A DNA stretch of 64,000 nt, taken from contig NTKI01000002.1 of assembly GCA_002457315.1 (NCBI GenBank), forward strand, positions 62,001-126,000, given 5' to 3'. The notes beneath the pieces are model-generated. The model saw only the letters and a list, made by a program, of their open reading frames with translations. It did no database searches and was not told where the DNA came from. The DNA is from Rhodothermaeota bacterium MED-G19. GTDB lineage: Bacteria; Bacteroidota; Bacteroidia; Cytophagales; MED-G16. The stretch's first letter is position 1; each line of letters opens with the position of its first letter. Of the stretch, positions 9,200-18,582 are shown in pieces. Both the position numbers and the translations under genes were made by a program.

Positions 9200-10514
9200 T
9201 TTCTATCTCAGTGAACTCAATTCCTAATTTTTTAAGTTTTTTAAGTATAGGCTCATAAATATCCTTACTGAATGGTAAATGGATGCCTTTTTTTTGAATT
9301 TTATTTTTTATTATGTGTTCTATCAGCACAGCAATTGGTAATCCTACAGTTTTTGACATAGCCGTATATACATTGTCTTCACCTTCAATTTTTAAATAAG
9401 ATAAAATTTTATTTTGTTTTTCTTCAGACTCATATACTATGGAATGGGTCATAACAATTAAGTCGATGTCTCCATCAGATAGAGTCCATTTGTCCATCAA
9501 TACTGCCAAAAGAAAATCTGATATTTTACCTTCGACAATAGGTATTTTTTTATTAGAAAAAAAACCTGACCACTCAAGATTTTTATATACTAAAGAAGTT
9601 CTTTTTATTCCATGTTTTTTATCAAGGTATTTAATTAAATCTTCAATGCTTTTTGCTTTTATTTTATGATTAAAAAAGTCAAAAAAAGTCATTTTTTTAT
9701 TGTTATATAGAGTTTTAGTATTGCTAGTCAATCCTAATTCAATCAGCAAAGACCACGTTTCACAAAATCCTTTATGTCTCAGTGTTCCTCTCTTAAGAGT
9801 TTTAATATCTTTTAACTTATATAAGTCTTTATACATTAATGAATTTCTATTAGGATAACCTTCAAAACCTTCTTCTCCAGGTATAACTATAGATGTAAAG
9901 TCTTTAAATATCTTTTTATATGGAATTGATTTATTGACGCCATCCTTTAAATAATTTGCTCCGTCTGCTCCTGCAAGAATAACATTCATAGGATTCCAAG
10001 TAAATTTATAACCCCAAGGGTTATTTTCTTTATCTAGCTTTACTAAACCACCAGTATATGATTCAAATTCAATAATTTTATTTGATGCACTTAATTTATC
10101 AATCATCTTCATGGCAGACATGTGGTCAATACCTGGATCAAGACCCATTTCCATAAATAGAAAACAATTATTGTCAATAAATGTTTTTTCTAAAGTTTTT
10201 ATTTTATCATCAAGGTAAGATGCCGTTATCATATTAATTTTATTATATGAGCATATTTCTGCAATTTCAAAGTGTAAAAATGGAGGTAATAGGCTAACTA
10301 CTATGAAGGAGTTTTGCATGACTTGAAGTAGCTTTTCTTTATTCTTTATATCTAAATTTATAAAACTTATTTCTTCAAAATCATGGATGTATTTAGGTCT
10401 ATAATCTGATGCTATATTCAAAGAAATATCTAATTCATTTCTATTATTGTATAAATATTTTATCAAAAAAGATGAAGATTTTCCGGCGCCAAGAATTACT
10501 ATTTTTTTTGACAT
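9189..10514 (-). CDS. Saccharopine dehydrogenase-like oxidoreductase
   Basis: The 441-residue protein starts with a Rossmann dinucleotide loop ([16 protein letters not shown]) and shows [20 protein letters not shown], a block typical of the saccharopine dehydrogenase/reductase family. Members catalyse steps of lysine breakdown or synthesis (family knowledge), but no other lysine gene lies nearby, so the reaction is uncertain. It stands alone on the minus strand, tail-to-tail with accC and head-to-head with the unknown gene at 10570. Confidence 0.8.
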   Translation of the reverse strand: MSKKIVILGAGKSSSFLIKYLYNNRNELDISLNIASDYRPKYIHDFEEISFINLDIKNKEKLLQVMQNSFIVVSLLPPFLHFEIAEICSYNKINMITASYLDDKIKTLEKTFIDNNCFLFMEMGLDPGIDHMSAMKMIDKLSASNKIIEFESYTGGLVKLDKENNPWGYKFTWNPMNVILAGADGANYLKDGVNKSIPYKKIFKDFTSIVIPGEEGFEGYPNRNSLMYKDLYKLKDIKTLKRGTLRHKGFCETWSLLIELGLTSNTKTLYNNKKMTFFDFFNHKIKAKSIEDLIKYLDKKHGIKRTSLVYKNLEWSGFFSNKKIPIVEGKISDFLLAVLMDKWTLSDGDIDLIVMTHSIVYESEEKQNKILSYLKIEGEDNVYTAMSKTVGLPIAVLIEHIIKNKIQKKGIHLPFSKDIYEPILKKLKKLGIEFTEIETNI

Positions 10515-10569
10515 AAATTTGGGTTTAGAATTTTCAGGTAATGTATATTAAAATTAATAAAAATATCTA

Positions 10570-11562
10570 ATGAAACTTATTATAACTGGTGGAAGACAAT
10601 CTGAGTCATCTTTATCTTATTTTAATAAAGAATGGAGTAATGGTATCTGTGGAGTTATTTATGAATATGATTCAGAAGATAAAACTTTGGTAGAAAAAGT
10701 AAATTATCAAACACCATTAAAGTTTCGTCCAAAAAAAAACTTTAGTATATCATTTAAAAGTGGGTCTATTTTTAATAATAAGCTTTATATAACTTCATTA
10801 ACTGAAGTTTTAGTTTACACACTCCCTAATTACAAACTAGAAGAAAGAATTTCACTCAAAATATTTAATGATTTGCATCATGTCATCAGGTATAACAATG
10901 ATATATTCATAGTTATAACAGGATTAGATATAGTAGCAAGATATTCTTTATCAAAGAAAAAAATATTATGTGTTTATAACTGCTTTCCAGAGATTGATAC
11001 TTGGAATAGGTTTGATAAACAAAAAGATTACAGAAAAATAAATACAACAAAACCACATTTATGTCATCCTAACCATGTAACTATTCATGATGATAAATTA
11101 TTTATAACAAGATATAAACAACAAGACGTGTTAGTATATTCTCTTGAAGGTAAAATAATTGATACTATAATTTTAAATGAGGGAATCCCTCATGATGGAT
11201 CTATTTTTAATAACAAATTAATATATACTGTGGTAAATGGAAAAATTATTGAGATCAATAAAAATAACTTGAAGGAAACAGAAATTATTAATCTAAATAA
11301 ATTTGAGAAAAAAGGTAGATCTTTAGGATGGTGCAGAGGCTTTCAGCAATTAGATGATAAAAACTATGTGGGTTTTAGCAGAATAAGACCAACTAAGTTT
11401 ATTGAAAATGTTAAATGGCTAGGTAATAAGCTTACGAATGAAGTAAAACTTAAAAAACCAACAAGGTTGGTATGTTACAATAAAAATTATTCAAAAATTT
11501 TAAAAGAGATAAATTTAGAAAAATTAGGGATAAATTGGGTATTTAGCATTCTTAAATATTAA
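10570..11562 (+). CDS. Unrecognised protein with beta-propeller-like repeats
   Basis: I do not recognise this 330-residue protein. It has no signal peptide or membrane segment, so it is probably cytoplasmic. Several segments alternate short beta strands with turns of the type FNNKLYITSLTEVLVYTL, YNNDIFIVITGLDIVARYSL, HDDKLFITRYKQQDVLVYSL and FNNKLIYTVVNGKIIEI, which resemble propeller blades. Histidine-bearing spots (LHHV, CHPNH, IPHDG) could mark a central pocket; this is inference. It is divergent from the saccharopine dehydrogenase-like gene; a TAAATTTG at 10514-10521 is a possible promoter element. Its stop codon overlaps that of the convergent SDR gene. Confidence 0.6.
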   Translation: MKLIITGGRQSESSLSYFNKEWSNGICGVIYEYDSEDKTLVEKVNYQTPLKFRPKKNFSISFKSGSIFNNKLYITSLTEVLVYTLPNYKLEERISLKIFNDLHHVIRYNNDIFIVITGLDIVARYSLSKKKILCVYNCFPEIDTWNRFDKQKDYRKINTTKPHLCHPNHVTIHDDKLFITRYKQQDVLVYSLEGKIIDTIILNEGIPHDGSIFNNKLIYTVVNGKIIEINKNNLKETEIINLNKFEKKGRSLGWCRGFQQLDDKNYVGFSRIRPTKFIENVKWLGNKLTNEVKLKKPTRLVCYNKNYSKILKEINLEKLGINWVFSILKY

Positions 11563-12329
11563 TCTCTTTTAACAACAGTAGATGACGCCTGTGCCTTAGG
11601 TAAAATAGTTATGTCACTAATATTGACATTATCAGACCTATTAATTATAAAATTTATAACCTCAGCAATATCATCTGCAATAAGAGGGAGCATTCCCTTA
11701 TAAACATTATCTGTCTTTTCTTTATCATTTTTAAACCTAACTTTAGAAAATTCAGTATTTACAAGGCCAGGATTTACTTGAGATACTTTTATATTTTTAT
11801 GATTAAGGTCTATTCTCATCCCCTGAGAGATTGCATCAACTGCAAATTTTGATGCACAATATATATTTCCCTTAGGATAGATCTCTTTACCAGCTATTGA
11901 ACCAATATTAATAATATGACCTCTTTTATTATATACCATAATTTTTAGTATCTCTTTAGAAACATAGAGTAATCCTTTAACATTAATATCTATCATCTTA
12001 TCCCAATCATCGGTATCTCCCTCAAAAATATAGTCCATACCATGAGCATTGCCTGCATTATTTATTAAAAAATCTATATGTCTCCACTCACCAGTAAGAC
12101 TTTTAATTTTTTCTGACACATCTTCTTTATTTCTTACATCAAATGACAGAGTCTTAACATTTGTTTTTCTAGACAATACTGTACTAAGCTTCATCAACCT
12201 ATCATCTCTCCTCCCACAAAGAATTAAATTATAATTATGACACAAAAGTTTTGCTGTTGCCTCCCCTATCCCAGAAGTTGCTCCAGTAATAAACACCAAC
12301 TTTTTATTATTATTTTGGTCCACCTTCAA
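11559..12329 (-). CDS. Short-chain dehydrogenase/reductase (YdfG-like)
   Basis: This 256-residue classical SDR has the cofactor loop TGATSGIG at 15-22, NNAG at 90-93, the catalytic Ser144 in NIGSIAG, and Y157/K161 in the YCASK motif. The C-terminal half (GMLPLIADDIAEVINFIINR) resembles the YdfG group of NADP-dependent 3-hydroxy acid dehydrogenases, but the substrate is not known. Its start overlaps the end of the PorT-like gene by 20 bases, suggesting a shared transcript. Confidence 0.85.
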   Translation of the reverse strand: MKVDQNNNKKLVFITGATSGIGEATAKLLCHNYNLILCGRRDDRLMKLSTVLSRKTNVKTLSFDVRNKEDVSEKIKSLTGEWRHIDFLINNAGNAHGMDYIFEGDTDDWDKMIDINVKGLLYVSKEILKIMVYNKRGHIINIGSIAGKEIYPKGNIYCASKFAVDAISQGMRIDLNHKNIKVSQVNPGLVNTEFSKVRFKNDKEKTDNVYKGMLPLIADDIAEVINFIINRSDNVNISDITILPKAQASSTVVKRD

Positions 12330-13032
12330 AAGTAAAGAAAAATGAAATATTGTGAACTATTATTCTATCTAATGGTAAATTATATTGGTTAACATTTATA
12401 CCTTTTAATATATTTCTAAGGCCTCGAGAATATCTTATCTCAGGTGAAAATTTAAAAAGTTGAAAAAATAAATCACTACCAAATCCAACTTCTAATGAAA
12501 TATCAAAAGCTTTTAAGTCTAAAATATCTTCACCTGCTTCATCTTTATTTTTAGCTCCTATCTCTAAACTTGGTTTAATTCCGGCTATTAAAAACATTCG
12601 ATGGTTTTTTCTTCTCTTAGATTTATATTTAAATAGTATTGGAGATTCTAGAAATACAGCAGGTCTAACATTAGAAAAAGTAGTAGTTACACCAGTAAAT
12701 TCATCAACATTATAATAGTCTAATCTAAATTCAGAAAAAGAAACTTGTAATAGTGTTCTCAGGTCAAAGGGATAAATAAGACTAAAATCTGAAACAAAAC
12801 CTAATTTAAATCCAGGCATTGATTTTGAGTGTACACTATGAAGATTATTAAAATTTGGTTTTAGAAACTCTTGAGAATAATATATTCTATAATAAGTAGA
12901 ATGGGCACCTAAAAGAAAACCAAAATGTGTATTTACATCATCATACCCACCTAAGTTAATTCTCGTTGATTGGGAATACAAAGAAGTATTCAATGATATT
13001 AATAACACTATGAACACAAAAATCTTTCTCAT
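12310..13032 (-). CDS. PorT-like outer-membrane beta-barrel protein
   Basis: The 240-residue product begins with a signal peptide (MRKIFVFIVLLISLNTSLYSQ) followed by amphipathic strands ending in an aromatic C-terminal strand (IIVHNISFFFTFEGG), as in 8-stranded outer-membrane barrels. The opening strand NLGGYDDVNTHFGFLLGAH resembles PorT, a component required for type IX secretion and gliding (family recollection; not aligned). Two T9SS-tailed proteins in this window fit such a system. It is divergent from engB across 50 bases. Confidence 0.7.
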   Translation of the reverse strand: MRKIFVFIVLLISLNTSLYSQSTRINLGGYDDVNTHFGFLLGAHSTYYRIYYSQEFLKPNFNNLHSVHSKSMPGFKLGFVSDFSLIYPFDLRTLLQVSFSEFRLDYYNVDEFTGVTTTFSNVRPAVFLESPILFKYKSKRRKNHRMFLIAGIKPSLEIGAKNKDEAGEDILDLKAFDISLEVGFGSDLFFQLFKFSPEIRYSRGLRNILKGINVNQYNLPLDRIIVHNISFFFTFEGGPK

Positions 13033-13082
13033 TTATTGCTAAATATAACATCTAAACTTTAAAATTGAAGTAAAATTGTATA

Positions 13083-13697
13083 ATGGTTGAAAACATGATC
13101 ATAAAAGAAGCTAAATTTATCAAGAGTAGTTCAAATCTATCAGAATGCCCAAAAATAAAATTACCTGAATATGTTTTCCTAGGCAGATCAAATGTTGGAA
13201 AATCCTCACTAATTAACATGTTAGTGAATCAAAACAAACTATCAAAAATATCTTCAAAACCAGGTAAAACACAGCTTATTAATCATTTTACAATTAATGG
13301 AAGTCTTTACTTTGTGGATTTACCAGGATATGGTTGGGCCAAGGCAAGTAAATCAAATAGAGAAAAATGGGATAAAATGACAAAAGAATTTCTTGTAAAC
13401 TCAGATAAAATCTCTTTAATATTTATTCTAGTAGATATAAGGCTAAAACCTCAAAAAATTGATATTGAATATATAAACTATATTGGAAAAAATAAATTAC
13501 CACTAAATATTATATTTACTAAAAGTGATAAAGAGACAAAGTCTAAAATCAAGTCAAACATTTATGATTTTTTAAGTGAATTGTCAAAATATTGGTCAAA
13601 AACACCTAATTATTTTATTTCTTCGTCTATGAAAAATATTGGAAGAGAAGAAATTCTTAAACATATTTTTACCATAAATAAATCATTATTAAGATGA
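13083..13697 (+). CDS. engB: Ribosome biogenesis GTPase EngB (YihA/YsxC)
   Basis: EngB is a small GTPase needed for assembly of the large ribosomal subunit. The 204 residues contain G1 GRSNVGKS (34-41), G3 DLPGYGWA (from 79) and G4 TKSD (146-149). I keep the first ATG; M5 (MIIKEAKF, at 13095) matches the usual family N terminus and may be the true start. It overlaps waaA by 4 bases (ATGA) and heads a cluster engB-waaA-rsgA. Confidence 0.94.
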   Translation: MVENMIIKEAKFIKSSSNLSECPKIKLPEYVFLGRSNVGKSSLINMLVNQNKLSKISSKPGKTQLINHFTINGSLYFVDLPGYGWAKASKSNREKWDKMTKEFLVNSDKISLIFILVDIRLKPQKIDIEYINYIGKNKLPLNIIFTKSDKETKSKIKSNIYDFLSELSKYWSKTPNYFISSSMKNIGREEILKHIFTINKSLLR

Positions 13698-14920
13698 TAA
13701 AAATATTTTATAACCTCTCAATTAAAATATTAAACTGTCTTCTACTAATTAGTTCATTCTTCAACAAAAAAAATAAAAAGATATATGAAGGAAGAAAAAA
13801 TACTTTCTCTTATATAAATAAATATATTAGATCAGATGAGGAAATTGTTTGGATTCATGTTTCTTCAGTGGGAGAGTTTGAACAAGCTAAACCAATAATT
13901 GATCTTATTCATAAAAATTACCAGTATAAAATACTGGTATCATATTTTTCATCTTCAGCTGAGGAAGAGGTAAAAAAATACAAAAAAATTAATTATAATT
14001 TTTATTTAGTTTCTGATATAAAATCTAATACTGAAAAACTCTTCAAATTATTAAATCCAAAAATTATTATTATTGTTAAATATGAATTTTGGATAAACCT
14101 TATATATACAGCAAAAAAATATTCTGTTCCAATTATTTCAGTTTCATCTGTCTTCAGGTCAAATCAAATTTATTTTTTAAAGATTGGACTTTTCTTTAGA
14201 AATGCTTTAAAAAACATTAGTTTATTTCTAGTTCAAAATGAAAAATCGAAAGTGATATTGAATAAAATTAATATTTCACAAGTGGAAGTAATTGGTGATA
14301 CTAGATATGATAGAGTTTTAAATATTTATAATAATTCTAAAAATATTTCACGGATAAAAGATTTCATAAATAATAAGACAACAATAGTTATAGGAAGCTC
14401 ATGGAAGAGTGATATTGAAATATTAAGAAAAGAAATAGAAAGAGATTTAACTGACACAAAATATATTATTGCACCTCATAATATTGGAATAAATGACATT
14501 GAATATTTAGAAAATAGTTTCATAAACGATACAATTAAATTTTCTGAACTACCTCAAAAAAATGTAAGAAAAAGAATTCTAATTATTGATAATTTAGGTA
14601 TGCTATCATCTTTATACAAATATTGTAAAATTGCATTTATTGGAGGTGGTTTTAGAGGAGCTTTACATAATACTTTAGAGGCAGCTGTATGGGATGTGCC
14701 AGTAATATATGGATTCCATAAAAACAATCTAAAGTTTATTGAAGTAAAAAAATTAGAAAAAAATAGTGTTGGGTTTCCTATTAGAAACGGCAATGAGTTT
14801 AAACTTATAAAAAATAGAGTTTTAAAAGATAGAGATATAGGAAAAGGAGGCAACTCATTTATAATTAAAAATTCAGGAGCTACAATTAAAATAAATAAAT
14901 TTTTATCTAAATATCTTTAA
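13694..14920 (+). CDS. waaA: 3-deoxy-D-manno-octulosonic acid (Kdo) transferase
   Basis: WaaA (KdtA) adds Kdo to the lipid A precursor at the cytoplasmic face of the inner membrane. The 408-residue protein has an N-terminal hydrophobic anchor, the acceptor-side motif WIHVSSVGEFEQAKPII with the catalytic Glu, and the CMP-binding C-terminal half with FIGGGFRGALHNTLEAAVW. The gene is coupled to both neighbours (4-base overlap with engB, 1-base with rsgA). Confidence 0.93.
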   Translation: MIKIFYNLSIKILNCLLLISSFFNKKNKKIYEGRKNTFSYINKYIRSDEEIVWIHVSSVGEFEQAKPIIDLIHKNYQYKILVSYFSSSAEEEVKKYKKINYNFYLVSDIKSNTEKLFKLLNPKIIIIVKYEFWINLIYTAKKYSVPIISVSSVFRSNQIYFLKIGLFFRNALKNISLFLVQNEKSKVILNKINISQVEVIGDTRYDRVLNIYNNSKNISRIKDFINNKTTIVIGSSWKSDIEILRKEIERDLTDTKYIIAPHNIGINDIEYLENSFINDTIKFSELPQKNVRKRILIIDNLGMLSSLYKYCKIAFIGGGFRGALHNTLEAAVWDVPVIYGFHKNNLKFIEVKKLEKNSVGFPIRNGNEFKLIKNRVLKDRDIGKGGNSFIIKNSGATIKINKFLSKYL

Positions 14921-15816
14921 TGAAAGGAGTTGTTGTCAAGTCAGTTGGGGATTTGTATAATGTTAAGATTAATAATAGTATTATACGATGTAATTATAGA
15001 GGAAAAAACAAACTAAACAATAAATTTTCAAACCCGATTGTATCAGGAGATAAAGTAGAAATAAAATTATTAGACGACAAATCGGGAATTATAGAAAAAG
15101 TTATAGAGAGAAAAAACTATTTCATTAAGAAATCATTAAAAGATAAAAAAGCTCATATAATTGGCGCAAACCTGGACCAAATTCTTATTATCAGTAGCAT
15201 TAAAAACCCTTATACAAAATTGAGTTTTATTGATAAATGCCTAGCAGCATCTATTTATTATAATATTAAACCTATTCTTGTTTTCAATAAAATTGATCTA
15301 TTAGGTAATGAAGAAACTTTAAAATTAGAAAAAATATACAGTATCTATAATGGTGCTGGTATTGAAACATGTAATATATCTGCTGAATCAAAAATTAATA
15401 TAAATGAATTATTAAAAAAATTATTAAATAAAAAGACATTGATTATAGGCAATTCCGGAGTAGGCAAGTCTACATTAATAAATACTCTATCTCCAAGCTC
15501 GAATCAGAAGACAGGAGATTTATCATCAAAAACAGGCAAAGGAAGGCAAACAACAACTTTTTCTGAAACTTTTGAAATAAATAAAAACAGCTACATCATT
15601 GATTCACCCGGGTTTAAAGACTTTTATTTTTTTGATATTAAAAGAAATGATTTGAAATTTCTGTATCCTGAATTTATATTATTAAATGATAAATGCAAAT
15701 TCAATAATTGTTTACATCAAAATGAACCAAAGTGTTTTATAAAGAATGTAATAGGTAAAGAAGTCTCCAATAAAAGATATAATAATTATTTATCTATTCT
15801 TAATGAACTAGAATAG
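14920..15816 (+). CDS. rsgA: Ribosome small-subunit-dependent GTPase RsgA
   Basis: RsgA is a circularly permuted GTPase that checks maturation of the 30S subunit. Its 298 residues show an OB fold, then G4 (NKID at 123-126), G1 (GNSGVGKST at 177-185) and G3 (DSPGF), the permuted order. The C-terminal zinc domain is present (CKFNNCLHQNEPKC). Its ATG overlaps the waaA stop (TAATG). It ends base-to-base against the convergent nhaC-type gene. Confidence 0.95.
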   Translation: MKGVVVKSVGDLYNVKINNSIIRCNYRGKNKLNNKFSNPIVSGDKVEIKLLDDKSGIIEKVIERKNYFIKKSLKDKKAHIIGANLDQILIISSIKNPYTKLSFIDKCLAASIYYNIKPILVFNKIDLLGNEETLKLEKIYSIYNGAGIETCNISAESKININELLKKLLNKKTLIIGNSGVGKSTLINTLSPSSNQKTGDLSSKTGKGRQTTTFSETFEINKNSYIIDSPGFKDFYFFDIKRNDLKFLYPEFILLNDKCKFNNCLHQNEPKCFIKNVIGKEVSNKRYNNYLSILNELE

Positions 15817-17244
15817 CTATAAACGTTTTATTCTTATCTTTAAATAGGCTATTAAGATTGTGATAATAGGACTAATAATACTAAAAAAACAGTAAGGTAA
15901 GTAAGTTAAAGTAGATACATTTAAAACACTAGCATGGTATGCACCACAAGTATTCCATGGAATTAAGACCGATGTGACAGTTCCACTATCTTCTAAAGTT
16001 CTACTCAAATTCTCAGGAGCAAGTCCTTTATCCTTATATATTTTTGAGTACATTTTACCAGGAACAACTATTGATATATATTGATCTGATGCAGTTAAGT
16101 TAAAAAATATACAAGTTCCTGCGGTTGAGGTTACTAAGGATCCCGCTGAATTAACTTTCTTTAAAATTAAAGATGAAATTACATTTAGAAAACCTGCTTT
16201 GTCCATAACACCACCAAAAATCATAGCTGAAACAACTAACCAAATAGTCCCTAACATACCATACATCCCACTTGATGAAAGAAGATCAGATACTAACTCA
16301 TTAGATGTTGATATTGAAATTGACCCATATAATGATTTCATTATTCCAATAAATAATGAAGTCCAGTCTTCTGAAAGATTTCCTGATACCTCTCTAACTA
16401 AATCAGGCTGAAATATTAAAGCAAAAAAAGATCCTAAGACTACACCAACAAATAATGAAGGGACTGCTTTTATTTTTTTATAAATGAGAAAGATAACAGT
16501 GAAAGGGACTAAAAATAAAATTGGGGATATATAAAATTTATCTAGAATGGAAGATGAAATTAGTGAAGCATTATCAATATTCACATCACTCGAAATATTC
16601 ATGCCCATTATAATAAAAATAACAAGTGAAATAATTATAGATGGAAAAGTGGTTATTGATAAATATTTAATATGAGTAAATAAATCACTACCAGCCATTG
16701 CCGGAGCAAGATTCGTCGTGTCTGATAAAGGAGACATTTTGTCTCCAAAATAAGCACCACTAAGAATGGCACCTGCAATTAACCCTTCAGGAATATTAAG
16801 AGCTTTACCAATTCCTATTAAAGCTATACCAATTGTAGCAGATGTTGTCCAAGAACTTCCAGTAGCCATTGAAACTATAATACATATAATACAAGCAGCA
16901 AATAAAAATATTTTAGCATTTAAAATTTGAATACCATAATAGATTAGAGCAGGTACAATTCCACTCAATAACCAAGACCCAGCAAGTGAGCCAACAAGAA
17001 AAAGTATAAGAATTGAAGGTATAGCAGAATTAATACTATTTTGAATCCCCTTTTGGATTTCAATCCATGTAAAACCTAAATTAAATGCAATTACAGTAGC
17101 TATAGCTGACGAAAAGATAAGAACAATCTGAATACTTCCAGATAGAGCATCATCTCCAAAAACTGTGACATTAATAGATAAAAATATTACAAGAAATATT
17201 ATTGGTAGAAAAGACTCAATTAAAGTAGGTATTCTTTTTTTCAT
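15817..17244 (-). CDS. nhaC: NhaC-type Na+/H+ antiporter
   Basis: The 475-residue protein has about eleven hydrophobic segments and the NhaC family features GAYFGDKMSPLSDTTNLAPAM and, later, ATGSSWTTSATIGIA (which precedes it in sequence) and FNLTASDQYISIVVPGKM. It should exchange Na+ for H+ across the inner membrane, in keeping with a marine lifestyle; a malate/lactate variant of the family cannot be excluded. It stands alone on its strand, convergent with rsgA and divergent from the Rieske gene. Confidence 0.9.
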   Translation of the reverse strand: MKKRIPTLIESFLPIIFLVIFLSINVTVFGDDALSGSIQIVLIFSSAIATVIAFNLGFTWIEIQKGIQNSINSAIPSILILFLVGSLAGSWLLSGIVPALIYYGIQILNAKIFLFAACIICIIVSMATGSSWTTSATIGIALIGIGKALNIPEGLIAGAILSGAYFGDKMSPLSDTTNLAPAMAGSDLFTHIKYLSITTFPSIIISLVIFIIMGMNISSDVNIDNASLISSSILDKFYISPILFLVPFTVIFLIYKKIKAVPSLFVGVVLGSFFALIFQPDLVREVSGNLSEDWTSLFIGIMKSLYGSISISTSNELVSDLLSSSGMYGMLGTIWLVVSAMIFGGVMDKAGFLNVISSLILKKVNSAGSLVTSTAGTCIFFNLTASDQYISIVVPGKMYSKIYKDKGLAPENLSRTLEDSGTVTSVLIPWNTCGAYHASVLNVSTLTYLPYCFFSIISPIITILIAYLKIRIKRL

Positions 17245-17340
17245 GATTCATAACAAATTAATAATATTTATTAAGAAAAACTGGAAAAGTACCTTAAATA
17301 AAAGTATAATAGCTTACATATAAATGAATAAAAAAATAAT

Positions 17341-18582
17341 TTGGATATTTTAAAATTAATTAATTCTCAAAAACAAAAATTTCCTCTTGAACAACCCTTC
17401 TATGTTAACAAAGAAATATTTGAATTAGATTTAGAAACTTTTTTTTATAATCAATGGGTATTTGTTGGACATGCATCTCGAATTACAAATAAAGGAGATT
17501 ATTTTTTATTTTCAATAGGAAACGAATCAATAATTATTATAAGAGAAAACAATGAAAAGATTAATTGTTTTTTTAATGTATGTAGGCATAGGGGTTCGCA
17601 TATATGTTTAGAAGATGAAGGTAGGGTAAGAAAACTTATTTGCCCTTATCATGCATGGGGTTATGATCTTGGAGGAAATCTAATAAATGCTAAAATGATG
17701 GAGAAAAACTTTAATCCTAAAAATTGGAATTTAAAAAAATGTTATTCTCAGGTTTTTGAAGGATTAGTATTTATTAATTTGTCTGAAAAACCCTCAGAAT
17801 TTAAAAATTTCATTAAACCAATTAAACCATTTATCGAATTACATGGTTTAGGTAGAGCTAAAATCGCAGATAGAAAAATATATCCAACAAAAGGAAATTG
17901 GAAATTAGCATTAGATAATTTTCATGAATGTTACCACTGCCAGCCATCCCATCCTGAGTACTGTCATGTTCATAGTAGAGATTATATTCAATCATATGGT
18001 GCAGGGAGTAATACTGGACCAAAATCAAAAGAATTTAATAAAAAATTAAAAATTTGGAATAAAAAGGTTAAGAAATTAGGGTATTTAACTGGTGAATTTT
18101 CAGAAGATAAATTCTCTGAATTCTTTAGAAGTGCAGAAAGGACTCCATTTAGTAATGGGAAATTATCTGAAACAAAGTCTGGAAAGCCAGCATCAACTCT
18201 TATGGGAGAATTTAATGAATTTGATGGTGGATATACAACTATAGGACCTTCTCCATTTAACAGCATAATTATGTCAAATGATTTTGCTACAACTTTTACA
18301 TTTATACCAAAAGGACCAAATGATACTGATATAGAAATAATGTGGTTAGTAAATGAAAATGCAATTGAAGGAGTTGATTATAATATGGAAGAGTTGACCT
18401 GGATGTGGCATAAGACTACTTTAGAAGACAAAAGAATAATAGAAGATAATCAGAAAGGGGTTCTATCAAAAAAATATGAACCTGGACCTTTATCAGAAAT
18501 GGAAATGGGGTTAGAAAAACTAAAAATATGGTATTTAAAACATTTGGAAAAGAGCATTAAAAAAACAACAAATACTATTTAA
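17341..18582 (+). CDS. Rieske non-heme iron oxygenase, alpha subunit (quaternary-amine type)
   Basis: The 413-residue protein has a Rieske domain with C81, H83 (CRHRG) and C101, H104 (CPYHAW), and a catalytic domain with the segment DNFHECYHCQPSHPEY: H199 and H204 are iron ligands and D363 in LEDKRIIED is the likely third. E196 replaces the bridging Asp of most ring-hydroxylating oxygenases, as in carnitine monooxygenase CntA and glycine-betaine oxygenase relatives (family knowledge). The start appears to be TTG; an in-frame stop is 12 bases upstream and the only nearby ATG (17324) is out of frame. No reductase is adjacent. The 3' end overlaps the convergent FAD gene by 8 bases. Substrate unknown; an N-methylated compound is inferred. 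Confidence 0.86.
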   Translation: MDILKLINSQKQKFPLEQPFYVNKEIFELDLETFFYNQWVFVGHASRITNKGDYFLFSIGNESIIIIRENNEKINCFFNVCRHRGSHICLEDEGRVRKLICPYHAWGYDLGGNLINAKMMEKNFNPKNWNLKKCYSQVFEGLVFINLSEKPSEFKNFIKPIKPFIELHGLGRAKIADRKIYPTKGNWKLALDNFHECYHCQPSHPEYCHVHSRDYIQSYGAGSNTGPKSKEFNKKLKIWNKKVKKLGYLTGEFSEDKFSEFFRSAERTPFSNGKLSETKSGKPASTLMGEFNEFDGGYTTIGPSPFNSIIMSNDFATTFTFIPKGPNDTDIEIMWLVNENAIEGVDYNMEELTWMWHKTTLEDKRIIEDNQKGVLSKKYEPGPLSEMEMGLEKLKIWYLKHLEKSIKKTTNTI

